DNA of 64,000 nucleotides from Algivirga pacifica (GTDB lineage: Bacteria; Bacteroidota; Bacteroidia; Cytophagales; Flammeovirgaceae): positions 1 through 64,000 of the forward strand of contig NZ_BAABJX010000022.1 of assembly GCF_039543525.1 (NCBI RefSeq), read 5' to 3'. Below are positions 35,401 to 45,118 of the stretch, piece by piece. A model generated the notes under the pieces. That model had not been told where the DNA came from, made no database searches, and saw only the letters and a list, made by a program, of their open reading frames with translations. The stretch's first letter is position 1. Each line of letters opens with the position of its first letter. A program made the translations under genes and the position numbers.

Positions 35401-35433
35401 TACGCCGTGTAGCGGTATCAACAAAAGTAACTC

Positions 35434-36732
35434 CTAGTGGAAAAAGACATAGGACATCACAATGGCGGCAATCACACCAATCGCATCCGCAAATAATCCG
35501 GCACCAATTGCATATCTCGTCTTTTTGATATTTACTGCACCAAAATAAACAGCAATAATATACAAGGTAGTATCTGTAGCACCTTGCATCGTACAAGCTA
35601 CCTTGGATGCAAAAGTATCAGGTCCCATAGAGCTCATTAACTCCACCATTAACCCTCTGGCTCCACTACCACTTAAAGGTTTCATCAAACCTACTGGCAG
35701 GGCAGGCACAAAGTCGCTGTTTAGCCCTACATAGGCAAAGCCATACTTAACTAGGTTAATAATAATATCCATCATACCGGAAGCCCTGAAAATCCCGATA
35801 GATACCAACATGGCTACCAAATAAGGAATAATCCTTACAGCAATATTAAATCCTTCTTTTGCTCCATCGATAAAAGCTTCATAGGCATTAATCCTGCGAT
35901 AGAAGGCTAATCCCACAAAAGAAGCAATCACACTAAATAATATAAAGTTACTTAGTAAGGCCGAATAGAACTTCACGTCTTCCTCCCCCATATGGGTAAA
36001 GGTATAAATCATTACACCAATCAAACTGATAATACCCGCTAGATAGAGCATAACTACTCGATCAAACAGATTGATTTTTTGATAAAGGGACACGATGATC
36101 AATCCAGCAATAGAAGAAATAGCTGTAGTCAACAAAATTGGTATAAAGACGTCTGAAGGTTGTGCTGCTCCTGCTTGTGCCCTATACATCAATACAGTGA
36201 TTGGAATCAGGGTCAATCCTGAAGTATTCAAGACCAAGAACATGATCATAGGGTCTGAAGCGGTATCTTTATCCTTATTCGTTTTCTGCATTTCGTGCAT
36301 AGCTTCCAGTCCCAAAGGAGTTGCTGCGTTGTCCAATCCCAACATATTCGCTGAAAAGTTCATTAGGATAGGTGTCATTGCCGGATGATCTACCCCCAAA
36401 GAAGGGAAGATACGTTTAAAGAAAGGCCCTACCAATACCGATAATACCTTCACAATACCACCTCTTTCTCCCACTTTCATCAATCCCATCCACAAAGCCA
36501 TTGTACCCGTCAAGCCTATAGAGATCTCAAAAGCAGTCTCAGACATTGCAAAAGTACTGTCCACTATTTTCTGGAAGACCAAAGGGTCTGCATTGATAGA
36601 CGTCTGTATTGCAGAAATAATCTCTGAATTAGCGATAATGCCGGTCTCTATACCGTACCAAAGTATTAGCTTAAGTAGTGCTACAATAAATGCGATCAGG
36701 ATAAACCCTATCCATATGTAATTTAATGCCAT
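35434..36732 (-). CDS. Fused SpmA-SpmB-type nucleoside recognition (Gate) protein
   Basis: Membrane protein of 432 residues with two Gate (nucleoside recognition) domains in one chain. The first, with SIGLTGTMALWMGLMKVGE and LGLDNAATPLGLEAM, corresponds to SpmA. The second, with IPYLVAMLVSIGIFRASGMMD and PVGLMKPLSGSGARG, to SpmB. In spore formers SpmA and SpmB are separate and act in spore maturation; fused forms are common in non-sporulating Bacteroidota, where the role is unknown. About ten transmembrane helices are predicted. It is alone on the minus strand, preceded by another gene's terminator at 36755. Confidence 0.85.
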   Translation of the reverse strand: MALNYIWIGFILIAFIVALLKLILWYGIETGIIANSEIISAIQTSINADPLVFQKIVDSTFAMSETAFEISIGLTGTMALWMGLMKVGERGGIVKVLSVLVGPFFKRIFPSLGVDHPAMTPILMNFSANMLGLDNAATPLGLEAMHEMQKTNKDKDTASDPMIMFLVLNTSGLTLIPITVLMYRAQAGAAQPSDVFIPILLTTAISSIAGLIIVSLYQKINLFDRVVMLYLAGIISLIGVMIYTFTHMGEEDVKFYSALLSNFILFSVIASFVGLAFYRRINAYEAFIDGAKEGFNIAVRIIPYLVAMLVSIGIFRASGMMDIIINLVKYGFAYVGLNSDFVPALPVGLMKPLSGSGARGLMVELMSSMGPDTFASKVACTMQGATDTTLYIIAVYFGAVNIKKTRYAIGAGLFADAIGVIAAIVMSYVFFH

Positions 36733-36754
36733 ACCTCAATTAATTTGTCCATAG

Positions 36755-36786
36755 AAAAAAAGTCACTGAATATAATGTTCAGTGAC
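36755..36786 (-). terminator. Intrinsic terminator of the 36821-37234 gene
   Basis: On the minus strand GTCACTGAA pairs exactly with TTCAGTGAC (9-base stem, 7-base loop) and is followed by seven T's. It lies 35 bases after the stop of the small exported-protein gene. Confidence 0.85.
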
Positions 36787-36820
36787 CTCCTTATATTATT
36801 ACTATAAATATGTTGTCTCA

Positions 36821-37234
36821 TTATTCTAATAAGAGAGACTCTATGCGCTCTCCTTGTACTCTTTTTTGATTCACAAGCTGTGTCTTGTGTACCCTAGCTT
36901 CTTCCAATGAGTGAAAGTTTCCCTGAAAAGATTGCACGGTTATTGAGAAAACCGTTTTAGGGTATTTCTCTTCCAAATGTTTCTTGAAGGAAGTTAAAAG
37001 TCGATACTTCTCATCTTTCCAAAATATTTGGTCAACCATCAAGATTGGTGAGAAAATATGCGTATCGCCTGAAATACAGTTCTGTCTAGTAATCTGTAAA
37101 TAAGTGTAGAATGAACGCGATGACTTTGATTTCTTAACCATTGGGTCTCCTTCTCCTGCATTAACAAGTACTACCGAAAAAAAGCTTAGACACAATGCGC
37201 CCAAAATCTTCAAAAAAAGTTTGTTAGAAAGCAT
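36821..37234 (-). CDS. Small exported protein, unknown
   Basis: A protein of 137 residues I do not recognise. From ATG 37234 the N-terminus is a good signal peptide (KLFLKILGALCLSFFSVVLVNA, cleavage near residue 28). The mature part has FYTYLQITRQNCISGDTH and a repeated-looking TVFSITVQSFQGNFHSLEEA segment, with a small SPOR-like feel but no firm match. ATGs further upstream (37273, 37327) would put extra residues before the signal. It is monocistronic, followed by a clear terminator at 36755. Confidence 0.55.
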   Translation of the reverse strand: MLSNKLFLKILGALCLSFFSVVLVNAGEGDPMVKKSKSSRSFYTYLQITRQNCISGDTHIFSPILMVDQIFWKDEKYRLLTSFKKHLEEKYPKTVFSITVQSFQGNFHSLEEARVHKTQLVNQKRVQGERIESLLLE

Positions 37235-37403
37235 ATTCAATAAACGTTGGCTGTTGGCTAAATAAGGATTCATCTCTAATTTACTATTTTTTATAAATAT
37301 TATGCAAGTAGGGTTTAGAAAATACACTTATTTTAAACTATTAATTCAAGTATGAATCATTTACATGATGATTAGATAACATTTACCCAACGATAAATAA
37401 AAG

Positions 37404-38183
37404 ATGAAAAAAATAATCTATAGTTGGATACTGTGTTTGTATCCACTATTCAGTTATGCTCAAGATAGTATTCCTCCCGATGCTTACCCCGTCAAACATT
37501 CATTAGGGCTTCACCTGCACTCCTTAGTGAATCAAACTTTAGACCATAGTATCTCTTCTTTAACCTATTTGGGAGGAGGAATTGGAGGAGGGGTTTCATA
37601 TGAGGCCACTCATCCCAAGCGATTTCAGCAAGTCAAGCTACATACAGGCCTTAATGCCATGGGACCTATTACAGGAAACGAACTATCTGATGCATTACAA
37701 GGGGCTTTTCATTTTATTATTGGGTATGATTATCTTAGGAGTATAATCCGTCAACCTTCTTATAGATTGCTTTTAGGACCTTCTTTTATCTCTCAAAGTA
37801 ATATTCGCTACAATACACTTCTCTCCAACAGTGCCGTAACCTATGATAGTTTTAGTGGACTAACCCTTTCTGGCAGATTGGAAGCTTCGCTACCTATACG
37901 ACATAGAACTCTTCGTCCTTACTTACAAACACAATTAGGGATCTTAGGCCTAGGAATAAGACCCTTTTATGCCACTACCTTAAAAGTAGATACCCTATAC
38001 ACCTATCTAGCAACTATAGGAAACCACCCTTTCTTTCTTAATGAGCTAGGGATCAATTACCCTCTACAAAATGGGAACGCATTGGCACTATCCTACACAT
38101 GGAACTATTATAGTGTACATGAGTTTAATACCGTTTGGAATGCCACACACTTTCTTCGCTTCTCTCTATTTTTCGATCTTTAG
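37404..38183 (+). CDS. Predicted outer-membrane beta-barrel protein, unknown
   Basis: A protein of 259 residues with a signal peptide ending in SYAQ (about residue 20). The rest alternates polar and aromatic residues as in small outer-membrane beta-barrels, and ends in a phenylalanine-rich strand HFLRFSLFFDL, a typical barrel C-terminus. Glycine-rich turns (GGGIGGGVSYEA) support this. I cannot assign a family. The S41 peptidase gene starts 18 bases downstream, so the two are probably cotranscribed. Confidence 0.6.
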   Translation: MKKIIYSWILCLYPLFSYAQDSIPPDAYPVKHSLGLHLHSLVNQTLDHSISSLTYLGGGIGGGVSYEATHPKRFQQVKLHTGLNAMGPITGNELSDALQGAFHFIIGYDYLRSIIRQPSYRLLLGPSFISQSNIRYNTLLSNSAVTYDSFSGLTLSGRLEASLPIRHRTLRPYLQTQLGILGLGIRPFYATTLKVDTLYTYLATIGNHPFFLNELGINYPLQNGNALALSYTWNYYSVHEFNTVWNATHFLRFSLFFDL

Positions 38184-38201
38184 TTCTCCCTTTCTTCCAT
38201 T

Positions 38202-39440
38202 ATGAAAAAATTTACCTTCATCTTCTTTATACTGCTTTTATCTTTTTGCTTTGGGTGTGAAAATATCTTCTTTGATCGCAAACCCGATGAAAACCCAAAA
38301 GCTTTATTTGAAAACATGTGGACTACCATTGACCAAAAATATTCTTTCTTTCAGTATAAAGATATTGACTGGGATGCCATCAGACTTCAATATAATCCCC
38401 TTATACAAGACGATATGAGTGATGATGAATTATTCAATGTGTTAGGAGACATGCTTAATGAATTACAGGATTGGCATGTTAATCTTAATTCTCGTACGGA
38501 TATTAGTCAATACGAAGGAATCAATAGAAATGAAGATGAGAATGGCTTCTTCACTCGTTTTGAACAGGATTTTTACGATCCAAATATTTTGGAAGAGCAG
38601 TACTTCATTCAAACAAATCAAGCAGATGAAGACATTAAAGTAGCCAACGGCTTCTTGCATAAGATATTTACTCGTACAATTAACGGGAATACTGAAAAGA
38701 TCGGCTACTTACGTTTTAGTAGTTTCTCTCTCTTACTAGACACTAAAGCATTTGACGAAGTAAGCCTACGGTTTAGACAAGAAAATGTCAAAGGGGTTAT
38801 ACTCGACTTAAGAAATAATGGCGGAGGTTTTCTAAGTAGCGCTCAAAACTTAGCCGCTTCTATCATTCAAAGAGAAGATAGTGATGTTGCCTATTCTATC
38901 TATAAAAGTGGCCCTGCCCATGACGATTTTACAAGCCCTGTAGCTATTTCTATTACACAAAGAGATACAAACAACTTATTCAACTTCCCGGTAGCATTGT
39001 TACTCAATCGAAATAGTTATAGCGCTAGCTCTTTTTTTGCAGCCTTTATGCGAGCACCAGGGTTTGAACACGTAAGAAGTTTTGGTAACAATACAGGTGG
39101 TGGTAGTGGCTTACCTTCTGATTATCAATTAGCCAATGGGTGGAACTATCGCTTTTCAGCGACTCGTACTTATAGCCCGTACATTAATCCCTCAGATATT
39201 TTCATCGGTGAAGATCAGTTTATCACGAATTCCGGTAGTCCTCTATCTCATCCAAATGGTGGATTTGATTTTGAAGCTGGAGTTCCCGTTGAATTCCCTG
39301 TATCCTCCGAGCAATTTGAACGTTATCGAGAAGAGCAACTCGACTACTTAATGGAAAGTACGATGCGATTATTAATAAACAATAGCACTGTAGAGTGGCA
39401 ATCACTACCTAAAGGCTCCTCTATTGACTTTGACCTTTAA
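38202..39440 (+). CDS. S41 family peptidase, lipoprotein
   Basis: C-terminal-processing-type serine peptidase of the S41 family. The lipoprotein signal ends at LLSFCFGC (about Cys19). An N-terminal helical part (MWTTIDQKYSFFQYKDIDW) precedes the catalytic domain, with GVILDLRNNGGGFLSSAQ, and the catalytic Ser most likely in SYSASS (about residue 274). The usual Glu two residues after that serine is replaced by Ser. It has 412 residues. A PDZ domain is not obvious. It follows the beta-barrel gene by 18 bases. Substrate unknown. Confidence 0.82.
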   Translation: MKKFTFIFFILLLSFCFGCENIFFDRKPDENPKALFENMWTTIDQKYSFFQYKDIDWDAIRLQYNPLIQDDMSDDELFNVLGDMLNELQDWHVNLNSRTDISQYEGINRNEDENGFFTRFEQDFYDPNILEEQYFIQTNQADEDIKVANGFLHKIFTRTINGNTEKIGYLRFSSFSLLLDTKAFDEVSLRFRQENVKGVILDLRNNGGGFLSSAQNLAASIIQREDSDVAYSIYKSGPAHDDFTSPVAISITQRDTNNLFNFPVALLLNRNSYSASSFFAAFMRAPGFEHVRSFGNNTGGGSGLPSDYQLANGWNYRFSATRTYSPYINPSDIFIGEDQFITNSGSPLSHPNGGFDFEAGVPVEFPVSSEQFERYREEQLDYLMESTMRLLINNSTVEWQSLPKGSSIDFDL

Positions 39441-39531
39441 ACATAGAGAACTCATAGAGGTCTCTCCTAAATTGCATTATTTTCATATATTTACACATCA
39501 ATTATAAAATTTCCACGATTACTATCCGTAT

Positions 39532-42045
39532 ATGAAAAAACTATTCTTTTACCTGCTGCTTTGGGTAACCGTCACTCCTTCCCTAGCTCAAGTCACCTCC
39601 CCTGAGGAATTTTTGGGATACCCTATAGGTGCTTCTTTTAGCTTTCACCATCAAACCATTGAGTACTTCAAGCAAGTGGCTAATCAAAGTCCCTTGGTAC
39701 AAATCAGAAGTTATGGAAAAACCTACGAAGGAAGGGAGCTGCTTTATGCGATTATCACCTCTGAAAAAAATATGGACAAACTAGAGGAATTACGCCAAGC
39801 CAACTTATACACTGCTAATCTCACTTCAGAAAATAACACAGAAAGTCCATTACCTATCGTTTGGTTCAGTCATAATGTGCACGGCAACGAGGCTTCTTCT
39901 ATGGAAACCTCTATGCAACTCCTTTACGAGCTTGCAACCCAAAAACACCCTCAAACACAAGAGTGGCTGGATAATATGATCATTATGATTGATCCTTGTG
40001 AAAACCCTGATGGAAGAGATCGGTACGTCTATTGGTACAAGCAAAAAAGAAATCGTATTACCAACTCCTCCAAATACACTTGGGAACATCAAGAACCTTG
40101 GCCATCAGGACGTTTCAACCATTACCTCTTTGACTTAAATAGAGATTGGGCCTGGCAAACACAAATCGAGAGTCAACAAAGAACAAAAGTTTATCAGCAA
40201 TGGATGCCCCATATCCATATTGATTTACATGAAATGAATCCAGAGTCTACTTATTTCTTTGGACCTGCCGCAGAGCCTATGCATGAGGAAATTACTAACT
40301 GGCAAAAAGACTTTCATCAAATTGCGGGTGAACACCATGCCCAGCACTTTGATAAACAAGGATGGAGTTACTTCTCCAAAGAAGTCTATGACCTTTTTTA
40401 CCCTAGCTATGGAGATACCTGGCCTATGTTCAATGGTGCTATTGGATTTACCTTTGAACAAAGCGGTAGCGGTAGAGCGGGGGTTTCATACCTTCAATAC
40501 AGCGGGGATACTATCACATTGAAAGAGCGAGCTGAACATCATTTACTCGCAAGTTTATCTACCTTGGAGATCGCTTACAAGAAACGTAAAGACTTACTAC
40601 ACTCCTTCAAAAAATACTTTGAAGAGGGACCCAAGAAGGGGCATCAAACCTTTATCGTGAATAATCAGGGGAGCAATCAACAAAAGGTTAATGCACTTAA
40701 AGAATTATTAGAACAACAGGGAATTACCTATGCCTATGCAGATACCAAAAAAGACCTGCAAGGCTTTAATTACGAAAAAAATAAGAAAAGTAATTTCTCA
40801 GTCAATAAAGGAGACCTTGTTGTTTCTACCCGACAGCCTAAAGGGAAATTAGTATCAGTACTGTTTGAGCCAAAATCTTCTTTATCAGATTCCCTTACCT
40901 ATGACCTTACAGCCTGGTCGGTTCCTTACATTTTTGATGTTCCAGCCTGTATGATTAAGGGAAATATCAATACCCGAAGTACTCCTGTTGATTCCCTATT
41001 CACATATCCTGACTTTAAGTCTGAGCATTACACTTACATTTTACCTTGGGATGACTTGAACAGTAGTATTATACTCAGTCAACTATTACAGAAAAAATAC
41101 AAATGTCGAATGAGTCAGAAGGAATTCAGTAGCAACACTTCTGATAATAAACATACATTCCCTGCTGGCTCTATTCTTATCTCCAAAGCAAGTAACCAAA
41201 CCTTTAGTCAAGAAGAGCATCAATGGTTAGTAGATTTAGCAAAAAAATATGCTCATCCTCTCTTCACTACAGCTAGTGGTATGGTACTCGAAGGAAAGGA
41301 CTTTGGCTCTATGGCTTATCCATTTATTAAAACTCCTAAAATTGCTCTGTTAGCAGGGGAAGGACTATCCCCTACTGCTGTAGGAGAATTGTGGTACTTT
41401 TTCGAACAAATATTGCAGTATCCTATTCATATCATTGATATCAACCATCTAGAACAAGCCAAACTGGAGCAGTATACTGTAATCATTGCTCCTTCTGGAA
41501 AATATGAAGATCATCTGCAAAAGGAGCTTCTGAGATATGGGAAAGAAGGAGGAAAACTTGTCTTATTAGAGAAAGCTATTAACATCGCTACCACTGATGA
41601 AGATACTGCCTTATCCAAGGCAATTAAGGCGAAAAACAAATCAGAAAACCGTGTCAACAAGTATGCTGCTAATTCTCTGCTGTATGCTATGAAAGAAAGG
41701 GAACGACTTGCGCACAACAGCGCTGGAAGCATTTATGAGATTGACTTGGACATTTCTCATCCGATTGCTTACGGAAAAAGTGCAAGTACCTTTATTATGA
41801 AAAGAAACAATACTACTTACCCTCTTTTAAAGAGTGGTTGGAATATCGGTACCTTCCAAAAAGATGGACTTATCAGTGGCTTTGTGGGACATCAGCTTAA
41901 AGAAAAAATACCTATGAGTCTTTCTATTGGACAAGAGCAATATGGAAGTGGATCACTTATTTACTTTACTGACTCCCCAGTATTTAGAGGGTTCTGGAGA
42001 GGCAACATGCTCTTGTTTAGCAACACACTCTTTTTTAACTACTAA
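39532..42045 (+). CDS. M14 family zinc carboxypeptidase, secreted
   Basis: A large exported peptidase of 837 residues. The signal peptide is cleaved near residue 20 (PSLAQ). The M14 zinc site is visible: HGNE (His117 and Glu120), a third ligand His233 in HIDLHEMNP, and the catalytic Glu309 in FTFEQSG. The residues RNRITNSS and LNRDWAWQT are substrate-binding motifs of the family. After about residue 350 a long C-terminal region of unknown fold continues (DUF-type, ends FFNY). It ends two bases before a hairpin element (42047). Confidence 0.85.
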   Translation: MKKLFFYLLLWVTVTPSLAQVTSPEEFLGYPIGASFSFHHQTIEYFKQVANQSPLVQIRSYGKTYEGRELLYAIITSEKNMDKLEELRQANLYTANLTSENNTESPLPIVWFSHNVHGNEASSMETSMQLLYELATQKHPQTQEWLDNMIIMIDPCENPDGRDRYVYWYKQKRNRITNSSKYTWEHQEPWPSGRFNHYLFDLNRDWAWQTQIESQQRTKVYQQWMPHIHIDLHEMNPESTYFFGPAAEPMHEEITNWQKDFHQIAGEHHAQHFDKQGWSYFSKEVYDLFYPSYGDTWPMFNGAIGFTFEQSGSGRAGVSYLQYSGDTITLKERAEHHLLASLSTLEIAYKKRKDLLHSFKKYFEEGPKKGHQTFIVNNQGSNQQKVNALKELLEQQGITYAYADTKKDLQGFNYEKNKKSNFSVNKGDLVVSTRQPKGKLVSVLFEPKSSLSDSLTYDLTAWSVPYIFDVPACMIKGNINTRSTPVDSLFTYPDFKSEHYTYILPWDDLNSSIILSQLLQKKYKCRMSQKEFSSNTSDNKHTFPAGSILISKASNQTFSQEEHQWLVDLAKKYAHPLFTTASGMVLEGKDFGSMAYPFIKTPKIALLAGEGLSPTAVGELWYFFEQILQYPIHIIDINHLEQAKLEQYTVIIAPSGKYEDHLQKELLRYGKEGGKLVLLEKAINIATTDEDTALSKAIKAKNKSENRVNKYAANSLLYAMKERERLAHNSAGSIYEIDLDISHPIAYGKSASTFIMKRNNTTYPLLKSGWNIGTFQKDGLISGFVGHQLKEKIPMSLSIGQEQYGSGSLIYFTDSPVFRGFWRGNMLLFSNTLFFNY

Positions 42046-42046
42046 A

Positions 42047-42389
42047 ATATGAATCATCCCATATTAACAAATGGCTTAGCTTTCTGAGAATTCATCACTT
42101 TACAGCTATCTCAAAAGCCCTTTATGAGCTTCTTCATTTTTTCCTTGCCACCGTGGCCCGGATGAAAAACGAAGCAAAAAAATCAAGGCTTTGAAGAATT
42201 TGCCTAATTTCTAATCGCAAAAGCTAAAAATTCCAAACTCGCTGCGCTCAAACAATGGAATTTTCTTAACGCTTTTACGATTAAAAATTTTAACGGCAAT
42301 TCTTCAAGGCCACTTTTAGATATATAAAGGCACTTTTTAAAGAAAAAAACATGAGTCTCCCTTAAATATTAATATGGGATGATTCATGT
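42047..42389 (+). repeat. Interspersed hairpin element, copy 2
   Basis: Second copy, starting two bases after the M14 stop codon. The left terminus ATATGAATCATCC is the inverse of the right terminus GGATGATTCATGT. It is about 14 bases longer than the others because of an insert CCACCGTGGCCCGG-like between TTCCTTG and ATGAAAAA. The internal hairpin is conserved. It lies between converging genes and fills most of the 379-base gap. Confidence 0.85.
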
Positions 42390-42424
42390 TTCTCTTTGAT
42401 CTTTCAATCTATCTAATATACAGG

Positions 42425-42970
42425 CTAGTCGTCTTCGCTAGAAAGCTCCTCTCCTTCCCTACCTACTTGCTCATATAACTCCTGAATTATATTGAGTTGA
42501 TCCACAACTTCTCCAGACAAGAACTTCCCAACCTTTCCTGTTTTAAATCTTATAAGACAGGTTTTACTCACCTCTTCTCCTCCCCTAGTTACTACTTGTC
42601 CACCTGTTTCAGTATGAATTGTAAAGGCTCCCTTCTCCTTCAATAGAAAAAAGTGGTTTTCTTCCTCCAAATAAACTGTCAATGGATAATAAGCATAGTC
42701 TGCCTTCTCCACATCAAAATAACGAACGTATAAAGTCTTATTTTTTTCATCAAAAATTACATTGACATAATATATACGTTTGTCCTCCTCTGATGGTAAA
42801 ATTATCTCTTCATTACTACTCACATACAATCTCATATTAATATCTGAAACCACCTTGCGAATCATAGTATATTGATCTTTTTCTTTTTGCTGAGCATAGG
42901 TATGATGTATTGTTGACAAGGCTATAATTCCAACAATTAATCGTAAAGAAATTTGAGAGATGAAATGCAT
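42425..42970 (-). CDS. Exported protein, unknown
   Basis: A protein of 181 residues with a signal peptide ending near HHTYAQ (about residue 26). The mature part contains RMIRKVVSDINMR, YYVNVIFDEKNKTLYVRYFD and an acidic C-terminus REGEELSSEDD. I do not recognise a family; the size and strand pattern suggest a small soluble beta-protein. It is alone on the minus strand, converging with the element at 42047. The 269-base gap upstream of it holds nothing I can name. Confidence 0.55.
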   Translation of the reverse strand: MHFISQISLRLIVGIIALSTIHHTYAQQKEKDQYTMIRKVVSDINMRLYVSSNEEIILPSEEDKRIYYVNVIFDEKNKTLYVRYFDVEKADYAYYPLTVYLEEENHFFLLKEKGAFTIHTETGGQVVTRGGEEVSKTCLIRFKTGKVGKFLSGEVVDQLNIIQELYEQVGREGEELSSEDD

Positions 42971-43239
42971 GGAAATGGTTAATAAGTAGGAAAATGATAT
43001 AGGTTTCAGTAAATGATCTCTTTCTCCGAGACACTACTATCGAAAAACTATTCGCCTACGATATAAAGTTCCATTACATAAGATGATTCTCCTGTTTGCA
43101 ACGAGAGTTCAATTTTGAGTGTTATATCACTACCCAAAGGACTAGTAAATCATAGATTATGAATATAATAAGAGTCCTTTTGTAGAGAGATATAATGGCT
43201 ACATCAGCACATCCACACAACACATAGACTTACATTCTT

Positions 43240-43971
43240 ATGAAAGAGAAGAAGCAACAGGGTTTTCAGAAAAAGCCCCCCCATATCAAACATTTTGAAC
43301 AAAAAAACTGGAGTGAGATAAAAAGCACCAACTCCTGGGTGATCTTCAAAGTAATGGCTGAATTTGTAGAGGGATTTGAAAAACTAAGCCGCATAGGGCC
43401 CTGTGTCTCTATATTTGGTTCGGCTAGAACCAAGCCTGAGCATCCATACTATCAACTAGCAGAAGAAATTGCGTATAAAATTGTAGAACATGGATATGGC
43501 GTAATATCAGGTGGAGGTCCCGGAATTATGGAAGCGGCCAACAAGGGGGCACATCGAGCTGGAGGCACCTCTGTTGGACTAAATATTGAATTACCCCACG
43601 AGCAAGAACATAATGCCTTTATCGACCGGGATAAATTGATTAACTTTGATTACTTTTTCGTTAGAAAGGTTATGTTTCTAAAATACTCTCAGGGTATCAT
43701 TGTCATGCCAGGAGGATTAGGAACATTAGACGAATTCTTCGAAGTATATACTCTGATCCAAACCAAAAAAATTGGAAAATTCCCCATCATTCTGGTCGGA
43801 AAATCATTTTGGTCAGGTCTTATCGAGTGGATCAAAAACGTTGTACTAGAAGAAAACATGAATATTCATACCGAAGACCTCGAGCTTATTAACATTGTTG
43901 ATACTGCCGATGAAGTTGTTCAAGTCATTGACTCCTTCTATGCGCAATACTTGCTTTCACCCAACTTTTAA
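43240..43971 (+). CDS. LOG-family protein (TIGR00730), Rossmann-like
   Basis: Cytosolic protein of the LOG / TIGR00730 family, several members of which hydrolyse nucleoside 5'-monophosphates to base and ribose 5-phosphate. The two family signatures are present: SGGGPGIMEAANKGA and PGGLGTLDEFFE. A basic N-terminal extension (about residues 1-35) precedes the fold. Its 243 residues include this extra piece. A lytic transglycosylase gene starts 20 bases downstream, so they may be cotranscribed. Substrate unproven. Confidence 0.88.
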   Translation: MKEKKQQGFQKKPPHIKHFEQKNWSEIKSTNSWVIFKVMAEFVEGFEKLSRIGPCVSIFGSARTKPEHPYYQLAEEIAYKIVEHGYGVISGGGPGIMEAANKGAHRAGGTSVGLNIELPHEQEHNAFIDRDKLINFDYFFVRKVMFLKYSQGIIVMPGGLGTLDEFFEVYTLIQTKKIGKFPIILVGKSFWSGLIEWIKNVVLEENMNIHTEDLELINIVDTADEVVQVIDSFYAQYLLSPNF

Positions 43972-43991
43972 TCATAAAATTAACCAGAATC

Positions 43992-44930
43992 GTGTTGAAT
44001 CAATCCGCCATTTACAGTATCACACTCTGTTGCCTTTTTCTCACCTTCAGTTGTGGAAAAACAACAGAACAACCTATAAAGAACAAAGCCGTTGCTCAGG
44101 TAAACCAGACAACTCCCACTTCTCCTTCTTTGGAAGAGAAACAAAAAGTCTTGATGAACCTCAAAGTTCCTCAACCATACTCCTTCTGCGATGAACCTGT
44201 CAACTTAAAGGATATCGACGTACAGGAACGTTTTGAGAGAGAATTATATGTCAACACCTTTTGGCACTCCAACACCATCTTATTACTCAAAAGAGCTCAT
44301 CGTTGGCTCCCAGTAATTGCTGAAATATTGAAGGAAGAAGATGTTCCGGAAGATTTCAAGTTCTTACCTTTAATAGAAAGTGGTCTGACTAACGTTACCT
44401 CTCCAGCAGGAGCTAGTGGCTATTGGCAATTCTTAAAATCAACCGCAAAGGATTATGGCCTTACCGTCAATAAGGAAGTCGACGAGCGCTACCATGTGCA
44501 AAAGGCTACCCGTGCTGCTTGTCATTACCTAAAGAAAGCAAAAGAACGTCTAGGTTCTTGGACATTAGCTGCAGCAGCCTATAATAGAGGGGTCACAGGT
44601 ATAGAGCGAGCACTAGAAGATCAACAAGCAGAAAATTACTATGATTTATTGCTCAATGAAGAAACCTCTCGTTATGTCTTCCGTATTTTAGCGATCAAGG
44701 AAATCTATCGTAACCCTCAGAAGTATGGATTCCCACTCTACAATAGCAGCTATTACACCATGGAAGATCTAAAATATCAATCTGTCTCTGAAAGTGTTGG
44801 TAACCTTGCCTCTTTCGCTAAGAGTCATGGGATTTCTTACAAATTATTGAAGCGATATAACCCTTGGCTTAGAAAAAATAAGTTAACAGTTAATAAAGGA
44901 ACCTCATATCTTATCGCTTTACCGAAGTGA
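43992..44930 (+). CDS. Lytic transglycosylase with LysM-like tail, lipoprotein
   Basis: Cuts the MurNAc-GlcNAc bond of peptidoglycan by the SLT mechanism. A lipoprotein signal ends at LFLTFSC (about Cys21). The SLT domain shows the catalytic Glu129 in LPLIESGLTNVTSPAGASGYWQ, and the later ACHYLKKAKERLGSW and AAYNRGVTGIERAL. The last 50 residues look like one LysM repeat (KSHGISYKLLKRYNPWLRKN) that binds glycan. The start is GTG 43992, with TTG three bases on as an alternative. It has 312 residues and resembles MltD. Confidence 0.85.
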   Translation: MLNQSAIYSITLCCLFLTFSCGKTTEQPIKNKAVAQVNQTTPTSPSLEEKQKVLMNLKVPQPYSFCDEPVNLKDIDVQERFERELYVNTFWHSNTILLLKRAHRWLPVIAEILKEEDVPEDFKFLPLIESGLTNVTSPAGASGYWQFLKSTAKDYGLTVNKEVDERYHVQKATRAACHYLKKAKERLGSWTLAAAAYNRGVTGIERALEDQQAENYYDLLLNEETSRYVFRILAIKEIYRNPQKYGFPLYNSSYYTMEDLKYQSVSESVGNLASFAKSHGISYKLLKRYNPWLRKNKLTVNKGTSYLIALPK

Positions 44931-45118
44931 TATGCTTAAATATTACAATTATTTCAAGCGAATTACGATATTTGCAAACTGCATAAGTTTCAGGAGTTCT
45001 GGAAGGTTATAGTGCTTCCATGCCAACACAAAGATTGTTGAGTCGCTATGCCCCTTCGTTCTCTTTATTTTAGAGCGAATAAGCTCACAAAAAAGGAATA
45101 GAAAAGAATAATAATAAT

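Noticed and set aside
43895..44194. Plus-strand reading of 99 codons across the LOG/transglycosylase junction
   Set aside because: Overlaps both recognised genes out of frame and has no start context of its own.
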